The notes under the pieces: generated by a model
Told to the model about the DNA's origin: nothing
Database searches by the model: none
Seen by the model: the letters and a program-made list of their open reading frames with translations, nothing else
In this document: positions 10,572 through 22,325 of the stretch, one piece after another
How the letters are laid out: each line of letters opens with the position of its first letter
Numbering within the stretch: position 1 is the stretch's first letter
Source: Closterium sp. NIES-65
Taxonomy: Eukaryota > Streptophyta > Zygnematophyceae > Desmidiales > Closteriaceae
NCBI GenBank assembly: GCA_948144175.1
Contig: CANXME010002507.1
Coordinates: forward strand, 62,001-126,000
Length of the DNA: 64,000 nt
Reading direction: 5' to 3'
Position numbers and translations under genes: made by a program

Positions 10572-13500
10572 CTAGTCTCTAGTATCTGACCCCCCTCCAC
10601 CTCCACTGCTACCACCAGCCACATCACCACCACTGCTATCCAGACCAACTTGGGAACCTGGCATGGGCGCAGAACAGGTGCGGATATGCGTCTTCAGCCT
10701 CGGAAGGTTCGGTTGCACGCTGCGGCACCGGTGGCACCGAAGCTCGTGCCGAAGCAGATGCCGCGCCTCTTTCTCCAAGGCTCCTACAAGCTCATCGGAA
10801 GCACCCAATCTTGACCGTGTTCGTGCTGCAACATCACTACCTGCTACAGCACCACCAGCTACAGCTGTTTGAGATTCCACACCCACGATCCTCTCTCCAC
10901 TCTTACCCTCTCTATCACCTGCTATGGCCAGCCCACCCAATGCCTCAGCTGCTGCTATGGCTGCACCCCCTGCTACAGCTTCACCACTCCGTTTCCCCCC
11001 TCCTGCCTCTGGAGCAACGGCGGGAGCCCTGGGGGAGGTTTCACCCGAGCCTGGAAAGAGATTCTGTCCGGCTACAGATGAGGAGATGTGGGTGGACGGC
11101 AGAGCCGGCAGCACATGGCCGTGCTGCTCTATTTGGGAAATCACCTGACGGGTATCGGGAAGTGAAGATTGCCAAGGACGTTTTCGGGAACAAAGAAGGA
11201 GAAATAATCAACAGCTGACAAAAGTATACACAGGCGGTGTGGAGGAAAGAAGGCTACACAGCAAGGTGGAGGTGTCGAAAGAACTAACATGTGCGCCCCA
11301 AGGTATGGTAACCTTACAGCAGACTCACCTAAAAGGGCAACCGTTTGCTGGCAATCTACATGAAGGAAATACACCAAGAGATTTTCACCTGGGAATATTC
11401 ACCTGACGAATATTCACCTGAAGAATATTCACCTGAAGGGCATCCCGGAAGAAGGGAGAGGCGAAGGAGTTCCAATGCTTCTTGTGCTTCAGGTGGGGCG
11501 AGTCCAGATCCTGGCTTATGGCGTGCAGATGCAGCTGACGCATGGACGGCACCTGAGACACATGGATGGATGTGCAATATGAATACGAATGACCAAGGCA
11601 GCCCAGGCGTGGGCTGGCTGGCTGTGCATGCCGAAATTACCCCTTAACGATCACCAGGGTGACAGAACATGACGCTTCGCCTGGTGTGGGCTGACATGGT
11701 ATGAAGTGAAGGTTCACCTGGTGGAAGCCGAATCGGAAGCGCAATGGCTGAGGAGGCGACGACCCCGCTGTTGTCACACCTGGCCCTGGGCCCCTTGTTA
11801 TAGTCACACCGTGCCCTCCCTTCCAAGCCACATCCTTCTCCCTCGCAAGCTCGCCTTCACTGCCTGGGCCTTCCCCTGGCCGATCACCTGAAGCAGCACC
11901 TGACACCCCTGGAAGCACAGCATCAGGTGATTTTTCAGGTGGCTTCTGTGGCAAGTTCTCTTGTTGTGGTGCAGCGCGAGAGGCAGCAGTGGGGTTGGGC
12001 GCATTGCCGGATCCAAGAGTGGGGTTGGAGGAGGAGGAGGGTGAGATGGAGTGTGCCGCCCAGAGCTGCCCCGCTGCCAGCATGTGGCGCAGCAGAGGCA
12101 GATCTGCTGCTGTGGCATCGATGATGCGATCCACACCGTCCGTTCGTGCGATCACCAGCAGATGGTGTCGGGCCTAGCGTGGAGTGAGAGGTAAGACGGA
12201 TAAGGATGGAGGGACAAAATCAGCCCACACCCTGACCTTTCAAACCTTAAACCCCAAATGTAGCAATTCAAAAGCAATAATTTCTCATCCAAGATAGGAA
12301 TAACGTTGGCAGCTGAGCTGAGGGTGATGGGGAGAGGACTGACCAATCCACTTCTCACGAAGGGCCACCACAGAGGCATCAGCAAACAAATTGACTTTTG
12401 AGTCGACTCAAAAGTCGAAAGCCATCTCACCTTGGGGTACTTATCGCGGATGACCACCACAGAGGCATCAGCAAACAGCACCACATCGCCGTGCCTCTCA
12501 GGCCGCATTGCAATGTCCCTCAGCGCGTGCTTCCAGGAACCTTCCGCCCCACCATGCCCCTCCTTGCGTTTGCCGCCTCCCCCTCCCCCGCCTCCTCCCC
12601 CTCCTCCGCTCCCTGCTCCTCCTGCGCTCCCCCCTCCCCCTTGCATGTCACCTGCCCTTCCTCCCCCCCCTGCCCCCCCCACTCCACCGTCACCACCACC
12701 GACCCCACCCCCCCCACCCCCACCAACACCCCCTCCTTCTGCTCCCCCTCCCCCTCCCCCTCCCCCTCCCCTTTCTTCCCCTCCTCCACCACCGGCATTT
12801 CCTCTTTCTTCTCCTCCCGCCTCACCCCCTCTCACCCCCCTCCCCTCACTCCTCCTCCACCACTGCATCCCGCCTCCAGTGCCCCTCTCTCCCCTCACCC
12901 CCTCACCACCCCCCACTCTCTCTGTCCCTCCAACACCCTCCCCACCTTCCCCCCCACCTCCCCCCTGCTCCAACCCCCTTCGCTGGAGAAGCATCCCTCC
13001 CCCATCCCCCCCATCTCCGCCCTTCCCAATCCTCCCTTCTCGCCTCTCTTCTCTCCCCACCTCTCGTCCCTCTTCCTCCGCCACTCTATCAAGATTCGGT
13101 CGGAATGCTGCCCTTCCCCGGACCACCCAACCCCCCATCGCCTGTTCCCCTGCCCCCCCCACAGAGCCCAACCGCGCCTCTCCTGCTGTCTGCCGGCCTG
13201 CGCTGCCCGTCCGGTCCACCTCTCCAGGACCACGGGGAAGGGGAGGGCGGGGAGGAGCTGGTGCGGAGGGTGGGCGCAAAAATGCTGCTGTCTCAATCTC
13301 CCTGCCCGCCCCAGCCTGGGCCCTAACTTGAGCTCCAGCTTCGGCCCGAGCCTCAGCCAGAGCTTCGGTCCCAGCATAAGCCCGAGCCTGCGCCTCAGCC
13401 TGAGCTCTAGTGGGCGGGCGGGAGAGAGATGTTGTTCCTGAGGCGGGTCTTGGTGGTGCAGTGGAGTGGCCTGTTGCAGATAATGGCACCTGAGCATCTG

Positions 13501-15969
13501 CTAGTGGCACCTGGCGCTCTGTTGTGACCACCTGGGGGTCCACAGAGGGCACCTGAGCCGCTGGAGGGGAATCAGCAGCACTTGGAACATCTTCCGCTGC
13601 TGCTGCTGGTGCCACAAGTGATGCCATATCCTCTCTGCCCATAAGATGAACACCTCCCTCTGCCTCCTCTCCCCCATAAGCATCGGCAGCATCATCAACC
13701 CTCTCATCCATCCCCATCTCACGCATCGCCCCCATTTCTCGCCCAGTCAACTCCTCAGCACCCCTTCGAACTCCCAACTCACCACCATCACCTTCCCTTC
13801 GCCTCGCTTCCCTCTCTACACCATCACTACGCCCTTCCCTCCTCATACTCCCTCTACCGTACGACCCACCAGCTCCCCAGCCTTCACTCGTAGCACCTGT
13901 CGCCACAGCAGCCGCCGCAGCAGCTGCTGAACTGTCGCCTCGCGACCAAAACCCTCTCTCGCCTCCCGCTGACGTGGAATCAGCTCTGGCTGACGTGGAG
14001 TCAGCCCCAGCTGAGGTGGAAGCGGTGCCAGTGTCACTGCTAGGGGTAGTAGAGGTGGTGAAAGACATAACAGTGGTTGGGGAGGGGGCTTGGGCTACCA
14101 TGGCCCCTTCTGGCCTGCCTGCAGGGTCAAAGGCTTCCTTCCCTGCTGCTTCTGCCACTGCTCGTGCTAGCGCTGCTGCTCGTGCGTCTAACTCTGCTCT
14201 TGCCTCCGCTGCTGTTGCCCCTCTCTCTGCTGCGGCCGCTGCTTTCAACTGCACAGCTGCAGCTGCACGGGCAGCAGCAGCTGTGCTGCCGCCACCACCA
14301 CCATCACCACCATCCCCTGTAGGCATGCGAATCTCTTGCACCATCTGAGCCGTTGGATCAGCAGCCTCAGCCAGCATCCACGGCCAGGGCGGGTTACTGG
14401 TACTGTGGATCCACGCTATGCCTCTGCCTCTCCCCCTGGGGTGCCCCCTGTCCCATGCTGCCTTAGTTGCTGCACCTACTGCCGCTGTGCCTGCTGCTGC
14501 TGTGCCTGCCGTTGCTGCATTTACTGCTGCTGCGCTTGATGCTGCTACACCTGGTACTTCTGTGCCTGCTGCTCCAGCTGCAGCTGCTACTGCTGCAACG
14601 GCCGCTGGTGCAGCTGCCCTTGGTGCGTCTGGTGCTGCTGTTGCTGGTAATGCCGCAGCTGCAAGCTCTTCTGCTGGAGGAGTGAATAAGACAGTGGTGG
14701 CAACATGGGCAATGGTGGGAGGAAGAGCGGCCACCGTGCCGATTCCAATTGTCATTTCCGCATCCCGTGCGTGCCGCTTAGCTTCGGGGAGGACGTCTGA
14801 AGCAGCCTCTGCATTAACCCTTACCTGGTGATCAGCCCTTCTCTTCCTGCCCCTCCCCATCAGCACCGCAAATGCATCTCGTGCAGCTTCACCCTTCCCC
14901 ACGCCTGAATCCTCCCTGCCTTGCTGCTGCTGTTGCTGCTGGTGCTGCTGCTCCCTCGCTTCCCCTCCCAGATTCTCCCGTCCTCCCGTTCTCCTTTCTC
15001 CTCCAAGCCCTTGCCCCCCTCGCTTCTCATCATCCATCTCTTTCCCTTCAAGCTCCCTAATCCCCTCGCCCTCCCTCTCACCTCCCCCCTCCTCGTCCCT
15101 TCTCTTACTCCCCGCTCCCACTGCTCTCCTCTCGTCGACCTCGTCCCTCTCACCCTCACCCTCACGAGCTTTCCTCTTCCCCTTTCCAGAATCACCCCCA
15201 GCACCTCCATCTCTTCTCCTCATCCCCACTCCGCCACCTACCCCATCCTCCCACGACCCACCATTGTCTCTCTCCTCCCTTCCCCTCTCTCCTCCCACAG
15301 ACTCTCTTACCTTCGTCCCTGCAAGCCCATCACGTGCCTCCTCCACCCACCTCCTCCCTTCTCCCCTCATCCCACCCTCAGCTGCAACCAATACCTCTTT
15401 CCCAACCCGACCTTCCCCCACAACCCCCCAACCTCCTCGCCCTTCCACTCCCCCTTCCATCCCTCTCTCCCCATCTCCACCCTGCTCCCTCGCCCTCACT
15501 TTCCCCACTCCCTCCTCCCCTCCATCCGCCCTCTCCGCGCGCCCCTCCTCTCCCCCCTTGGCCAGCAGGCGGAACTCTCTAAAGAGCGCCCCATACGCGG
15601 ACCTGAGCAGCCTCTCGCCCTCGTTATAGTCACCATCCAGACAGTTCGGGCGACGAGGATTCATATTGGGTCCCACCACGTGCACCACGTGCCTTACCCC
15701 CTCACGGGCTCTTAGAGGGGAGGAGAGGGGCAGGGGCGCGGAGAGAACAGAGCCTGGAGAGAGGAGGAGAGGATGGGGCTGGGGAGGAGGGGAGAGGTGC
15801 GTTTCCCCACTTGGTTTCTGCTGAGTCAGGTATTGCCCATGCCCCTGATGCTCCCCATGCTGCTGCTGCGTCTGCTGCTCCTGCTGTTGCTGCTGCCCAA
15901 CACGATCCTGCTTCTCCTGTGTCGCTGCCTGCTGCTGCTGCTGGGTCTCATTCTGTTGCCTCTGCTGCC

Positions 15970-16012
<43 letters not shown>

Positions 16013-16113
16013 CTTCCGCCGTGTAGCCTCAATGAGGCTGGGGCCGGCAGCACTGTGGATGGCTGCATTCACTCCACCCCCACCCGGTAACAGACGGCTG
16101 CACGCACACACAG

Positions 16114-16166
<53 letters not shown>

Positions 16167-19100
16167 ACACACACACCCACGCACAGCACAGCACAGCACA
16201 GCCAAGAGAGGAAGCACAGTACAGTATATCATTCAGTACAGAGTACTGCACGGTGCACAATGGGCATATAATGGACGCCTATGATAATGTGTATAATCAA
16301 AGTCTCAGGGTATGAGACGCATGCCAAATAAGTACCACGTGTTACTGTACGTTCTGATGCATGGTGGAAGCAGCATTCCATGCGATGCCACATCAGCCTA
16401 CCAGTTGGCCGAGTTTGCGATGACGTGGCATTCAATGCCGCCATCCGACCTCATCTTGGTGATATCCCCGGCATGCAGAATGAATCTGCCACGTGTGCTG
16501 TCATCCCACGTGTCCTTGTCACCACCTCTGCCCGCCCTCCTTCCCTCTCTACCAACTTCTCCAGCAGCAGTGCCATCACACACATCTCCAGCCCCTGTAC
16601 CAGTAGCGCCCCTGCCACCACCTGCAGCAGCAGCAACAGGAGGAGCAGCGGTGGCGGCCACAGCTGCAGTGACAGCACCAAGAGTGACAGCTGCTGCTGC
16701 AGGAGCAGCACCTTCAGCTCGGCCCTCTCTTGGTCCTTCCCTAGCCACATGCCCTCGCCCCTCTTCCTCCCTCTCACCCCTCCCCCCACCTTCGGCTCCT
16801 CCCTCCCGCCCAGGTTCAATGAACCGTCTCGCCTTGTCTTTCTCTCCACCATCCGCTCCTCGCCTAAGCCGTCCAGATTCAACGAACGGCAGCCCCCTCT
16901 GGCGAGCCAAGCGCTTCACTCGCCTCAGCATGTCAGAGGAGGGCGAGAGATCCACCAATACCACGTCCAGGATTGGACAGCGCTCAAGCGTCTCTTGCTT
17001 CGGCGGGGAGTCAGACACTGTAGACGATGTGTTGCCGCCTGCCGGCAATCTTTGTCTGCTCTCGGGTGCTCTGGGCGGTGATGCTTGTCTCGTTTCTCCA
17101 GGTGCTGAGGGTCTTTCTTTAGCTGCTGCTGCAGGCTGTTTGTGTCTGGTACTGGCACCGTTATTATCACCTCCGTTTCCGTTTCCGTTTCCGTTCACGC
17201 TACAGCTGCCCATTCCACTGACACCGTTACTGTCACCGTTCCCATTGCCGTTCCCCCCTCGCCTCAGTGCATCCCTTACCGCAGCAGCAGCAGCAGCAGC
17301 AGCAGCACTAGCATCAACATTAGTGCCAGCAACTGCACCACCACCACCATCGTCAGCAGCAGTGGCAGCACCAGTACCACTTATAACCATCCCTTCAAAC
17401 CTGCTCCCTTCCCTCTCCCCTTCCTCGACACCACCCACACCACCCTCACAGTCCCCACCACCCTCACGACCCTCCGCACCCACCCTGCCCTCGCCCGCAC
17501 TCCTGGCAGTGGTGCTGCCGTGGCTGCTGCCCCCGTTGCGCCAGAGGAACTCAGTGACGCAGTCAAGCACCACTGCAGCCGCCCTCTCCCTGTCAAACTT
17601 GAAGTCAGCCGTTGAGATGGACGGAAACGCCAGCACCCACCGTCCTGCTGCCTCCCGCTGCTGCGCTTGCTGTTGCTGCTGCTGTGGCGGTGGCTGCGGT
17701 GGCTGCTGCTGCTCCTCCTCGTCTATCTCATCGTCCTGCTCCTCTCCCTTGTTTCCATCCACCTTTCGGTGATCTCTGCGCTCCTCCCTCTGCTGATCGT
17801 GCTCGTCGCCCTTGCCTCCCCCCTCCCCTCCTCTTTGTCGACCCTCGTTCTTCTCGGCCCCTTCATTAGCGGCAGCAGCAATCTGCTCACACCCGTCTTG
17901 CCTCAGCCCAAACGAGCTCTCCAGGTTCCCATGTGCCTGCACATGTCGCCATTCACCCACCTCTCCTCGGCCCTTCCCCCGCCCATCCACGCAACCATCC
18001 CCCCGCCCATCCACGAGCCTTTCCCCCTGCGCATCCACGAGGGCCTCTCCCCGCCCATTCACGATGCCTGCACCCTAGAAGCAGCGGTAGCACGTGGGGC
18101 AGTGAGAGAGGGAGACGGTGGGGGCGAGGGGCGAGGGTGAGAGAGTGAGAGCGGAGCACTCGTGGAAGAAAAGCAGCACACATGGTATCTTCTCGACAAA
18201 AGCGCTTTATGACTTGTCACCGGAGCAAGCTTTTGCCGAGATACCTCGAAAAGAAGAACAGGGACAAAGATTGGAGTCTGGGGTTGGAGGTGGAAATTAA
18301 AACGAGGGATGGAAGAGTGAGAGGAACGGTGACAGTGGAAAGGGAATGTCCTCCCACCTGCGTTTCGCTCGCTATCCGTGTGCACTCGTCTTCTCTTCCA
18401 CCATCGCTCCATTTCACACTTCTCCTGCTCCTGCTGCTTCTCCTGCTGTTGCTGCCACTGCTGCCGCTGCTGCCGCAGCCTCTGTTCTTCAATCTGCTGC
18501 TTCCGCTGCTCCTCCTTCTCGCTCTGTTCTGCTTCTGTCGTCGCTTCCCCATGTTTCTCGCATCTCCATCCATCAACCTCATCTCTCCTCCCTCCGCTGT
18601 TGCCCATCCCCGCATCCCCGTTAATAGCAGCTTCCTGTTGCGGTTTGGCACGGAAAAACCGCCTCACATCATACACTCCAGCCTGTGAAGTACTATGATC
18701 GCCTACTCTACTTGTGCCCACATTCCTACCTTCCGTTGCTCTGCTTGCCACTGCTTCTGCTGCAGGCACAGCAGCAGCTACAGCAGCAGTCACAGAAGCA
18801 GCTACAGAGGCACCTGACTCTACTGCTCCCACGCCTACGTCTACCCTACCAGCCGCACCTTGACTACGACCAAACGACATGGTTCGAACTTGCTTCTCCT
18901 CCTCTTCTTCTCGGTTTCTCAGTACTTTTTGCTGCTCTCCCTCCCCTCCTGCTCCCTCTTTCGCCCGTCTCTCCCTATCCCCATCGCCCTCCCTTTCTCC
19001 CCTTCTCTCTACCGCCCTCCCATTTCCCTCCCCATCCCACTTCTTCTCACCCCTCCACACTAAATTCCTCCCCTTCCCGTCCCCATACCATCCTCTCTCT

Positions 19101-21207
19101 CCCCCTCTCTCCGCCACATTCTTCCCCCCTTCCCCACCCCCCTCCACATCCCCCTCCCCCTCCCCCTGCCTCTCCCCTCGCCCCCTCGTTCCCAACGCGG
19201 CTGGTCGCTCCTGGGTTCCTGGCGTGGCAGCAGTAGAAAAGGGAGGATCAGATCCTAACACACGCGGAGCACCTACAGCAGCACGGAGTGGAGCAGAAGC
19301 AGCAGCAGCAGAGAGAGGAGCAGTAGCAGTAGCAGCACGGCTACACAGTACACTGTGGGAGGGTGTGTCTGTGCTCACCCGCTCTCTCTCTGCACGCCCT
19401 TGCCACCATACACGCCCTGGGCCCTCCCGACCTCCCTGCCTCGCTCCCTCTGCTCCCTCTTCTCCCTGTCCCTGCGCTTGCGCATCTTCCCCCTCTCTCC
19501 AGTGCCCCAGCTGCATCTCCCGTACCCGCGCGTCTAGCTCCTCTCCCCCGTGCCTCTGCTGCATTGCTTGCACCTCCAGGCTTCCTCCTCCCGCCCTTTG
19601 GAGCCCCACTACGCCAGGACCCTCAGCACCACCGCCACCACTGGCAGCGGCAAAAGCGGAGGGGCGGAGGGCGCGGTAGAAGGAGAGCGCCTGGTCCACG
19701 TGGGCGTCGGTGCGGCACACGGTGACGCGCTGAAAGCCCTCCACCGCTGCAGGGGGCTCGCGCATCTTCATCTGATGCCGTATGATGCTCGCAGCCCGGG
19801 GGCCCTGCGGGGTGAGAGGCAGAGAGGGGTGCGAGTTGAGGCCTTACAAGCACACGTCTGCTCTCGGTCAACTTTACTCACTCCGCCCGCCCCCGTGGTT
19901 GACGCGGTTAACCCCTTGCTTCCAATGGCGTGCGACTGCACGTTTGAGTCGACTCAGAAATCCCTCTCACCTGCACGCCGCCCTCGTGGTTGACTCGGTT
20001 GACCGCGCGCTGCACGACGAGCGCCACGGGGAGCTCAAACACGAGCACGTGCGACTGCACGTTGCAGTTGCGCGCGAGCGCGAGGAACTCGGCGCGCTGC
20101 TCCACGCTCATGTTGCAACGGTCCAGCACCACGCTCGCCCCGGACAGCAGGTGCCGCCTCACCTGCGAGAACAGAGAGCGCGAGACAAGGGGACAAGGGG
20201 GGAAGGTAGAAATAGCGTGAGAGGGAGGAACTCGGCGCGCTGCTCCACGCTCATGTTGCAGCGGTCCAGCACCACGCTCGCCCCGGACAGCAGGTGCCGC
20301 CTCACCTGCGAGGTGAGTGAAAGTTGAAGGAGGAAGAGAGTAAGAAGGAAGAGCGCGAAACAAGGGAGGGGGTTAGTACCTGGCAGGGCGTGTCCGCTCA
20401 GGTCTACCAACATCAGTGACGATGATAGGTGTGCAGCAACGGACATTCCCATGATCAGCGAGAACGTATTGGACATCCAGAGGGTTGGGAAAGTGCACGA
20501 TAACCACTCACTTGCGCCAAGCACTGCTTCCGAGTGCCAGGTGTCCCTCGCGATGACGCCACGTCCTGACATCAGAAACCACATGGGGGAGAAACGTCAC
20601 GGGAAGACGGGAATGGCTGTGAAATCTGCAGGACGAGCAGCTGACTCCAAAAGCACTTGGGATCTGAGGTTCATGTGAGGGACTGCAACGGAAATAGGTG
20701 CGGGCTCATGAGCCTGAATACATATGGAGACAGTCCGGGTGCGAGATTGATACGTTATGCCTGGGTTTCCCATCTCGGAACCTTCAGTGTGCGCAGATGG
20801 CATGACTCAGAGCATGTCAAATAAGCGTGGGAATCAAACTGTATCATGGCCGTTACTGTCGTAGTCAAGCGATGTGCCTGAAAGAACTTCATGTCAGACA
20901 CGAAATCGTCTAAGCAGATAGAGTTTTTGTTTATTCGTGACCTAAATGACGGTTCCCTATTTCCTATAATCGAAGAGCAGCTAGAGAGGCAGACCTGGCA
21001 AACGCGCTCGTATCGTAAGGCGGCATCCGCGATCAAGAGTCCAGCAAATCTGCTTTTGCCGCTGCCCGGCGGGCCGACGAGGACCAGCAGGAACGGGAAG
21101 GGACTAAGGTTTTGGGGGAATACGGGTCGCGCCGTTGTTGCCGGGACGTTTGAAGGTACCTCGGGATTAGGCTCCATTGTACCTTGCGTTTGAGTCTGAG
21201 GATTCAT
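10572..21207 (-). CDS. APTX: aprataxin-like protein: P-loop kinase, macro, HIT and C2HE zinc finger
   Basis: This is the plant aprataxin-like (bHLH140-type) DNA-end-processing protein, probably nuclear. Exons read by eye are 21207-20995, 20565-20512, 20162-19971, 19804-18358, one ending at 16402 (start unresolved, near 17.9 kb), 16097-12431, 12173-11718, 11552-11433 and 11144-10572. In order they encode a PNKP-like kinase (Walker A GPPGSGKS; TRKQCLAQ; VVLDRCNM), a PIP-like VRRFF block, LAFPSISTADFKFD, a macro domain (HAGDITKM, VIANSAN, GGGGVNAAIHSAAGP, HVVHVVGPNMNP), the HIT domain (HALRDIAMRPERHGDVVLF, then SMRQLHLHAISQDLDSPH) and the zinc finger (LRCHRCRS..LKTHIRTC). Plant relatives are near 900 aa from memory; this one exceeds 2,500 because of low-complexity coding insertions in exons 4-6. 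Confidence 0.85.
11389..11438 (-). repeat. tandem array of four splice-donor-like sites
   Basis: On the minus strand the HIT exon ends in CTTCAG|GTGAATATT, and CAG|GTGAATATT follows again after 15 nt and after 30 nt, with a fourth CAG|GTGAAAATC 14 nt further. Exon ends would be 11433, 11418, 11403 and 11389. The first three preserve frame and would add VNILQ and VNIRQ. Confidence 0.8.
12500..15700 (-). repeat. low-complexity coding insert in the aprataxin-like gene
   Basis: Between the macro-domain part (ending near FREFRLLAK at about 15580) and the HIT start (HALRDIAMRPERH at about 12520) the frame stays open for about 1,000 codons of Gly/Glu/Arg- and Ala-rich sequence. On the plus strand this is a C/T- and GCT-rich tract. 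Long antisense Pro/Leu-rich frames over it are composition shadows. Confidence 0.75.
16115..16178 (+). repeat. (CA)n microsatellite in an intron
   Basis: A long CA run lies just before the acceptor of the macro-domain exon (exon start 16097), so on the coding strand it is a GT run immediately 5' of the splice acceptor. Confidence 0.95.
20225..20312 (-). pseudogene. truncated duplicate of kinase exon 3 of the aprataxin-like gene
   Basis: These 88 bp match 20082-20169 with one mismatch. They include the intron end CTCGCAG and the first 26 codons of the exon (VRRHLLSGASVVLDRCNMSV onward), then run into unrelated sequence. No donor follows before a stop, so inclusion would end the protein. The complete copy at 20162-19971 is taken as the functional exon. 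Confidence 0.85.
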
Positions 21208-22325
21208 GACACGCAGACTCGATCTGGTTGAGTCTGAGTTACGCAGCTCGGCTAGAGGCTAAGGGTCCACCAAGCTGAAGAAAGGAAGCAACTCCATGAG
21301 CATCTATTTAGTGAAGCTAAAGATATTCGCAACTTGTGCTTCTGCAAAATATCCGAGAAAAATCAACATTGGTGAGGTGAGGCGAGTTCACTTCTTGTCA
21401 GCGACAAAGAGAAGGCCAGCAGCAGGTAGGCACATGGCTCATGGTTCACCCCAGCTGAAGCCCAGGTGGAAGCTCAAGAGAAGCCCAGCAAACCCAGTGT
21501 GCTTCCGCACGGTGCATGCCATGCCAGGCACAAAAATCCCAAGGAGCCACAACCACAAATACAGGAGCGACTACGGCCGTTGGATCTTTCAATGGTTCTT
21601 GGAAAAGCGTCGCCACTTTACAAGGTGGCCAAAAGGTTGATCTGATCAGGCAAGGGGGCTGCAAGAGGGGCCTAGCCTAACCAAGGACCGAACCTCAGAG
21701 CCCGTGAAGGTTTGGGTTAAAATACGTGGCTCATGAAGCACTTCGATTTTGGTGGTCAGAAACAGGAGGGTCACTCTTGCAGGCTCGGGAGCGCATCCTG
21801 GCAAACTGATCCAGCCACAGATAAATTATGTGTGGCGGAGAGTGGGCTGCACCGTACGCTCCAAAGCAAACTTCCCTCCAGATAGTAGCATCGATATTGC
21901 GAGCTATGCTGACGCAATTTCTACATTCTACTCGTTATTCGTAACAGTTCTGCATAAAGTTAGGTGCTGGTGTGGTTTTTCGCAACGTATTTATGCACTC
22001 GATAACACCTGTTGATCGATTACGAAATGTAGTTTAAATTTCTAAAGGGACAATACTATCGACTAGTATATACCCTAGGAACGAAAATATGGAAGTGTAG
22101 GATATCGATCTCCGTACTTCTCGCATACTAGACGAGCGCCCTACCATCTGGTCTACATCCACTTGAATATTTGGCAGTTTTAACATATTTTATATGTAAA
22201 CAACTTGATAGTGACCTCCACCATCTCCACACTTTCCTCCTTTCAGTCTCCGACTCCCCTTCACAGCTCAGCTGTATCCCGTTTTGTCTCACTTCAGACT
22301 TCGGTAATCACACACCTCACTTACA
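21208..22325. other. divergent promoter region between aprataxin-like and eEF1B genes
   Basis: The two genes diverge across this 1.1-kb spacer. A 114-codon frame at 21296-21640 (+) resembles nothing I know and is probably chance. A tRNA relic lies at 22090-22162. The 200 bp upstream of the eEF1B ATG are C/T-rich (CTCC, TTTC), as in the 5' leaders of plant translation-factor genes. Confidence 0.5.
22090..22162 (-). pseudogene. tRNA-Ala-like relic
   Basis: The 73-nt minus-strand sequence clearly derives from tRNA-Ala, with GGATGTAG, CAGATGGTAG and GCGCTCG preserved. The acceptor and T stems have lost several pairs. The anticodon loop CTAGTAT would now read AGT (Thr) instead of AGC (Ala). It is most likely a tRNA pseudogene or the head of a tRNA-derived SINE; I see no obvious SINE tail. 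Confidence 0.7.

Noticed and set aside
12398-15715. Long Pro/Ser/Leu-rich plus-strand frames opposite the aprataxin-like gene
   Set aside because: Antisense shadows of the low-complexity coding tract; composition follows the repeat.
21296-21640. 114-codon frame as a gene between aprataxin-like and eEF1B
   Set aside because: No similarity I recognise, basic and low in conserved character, no splice support.
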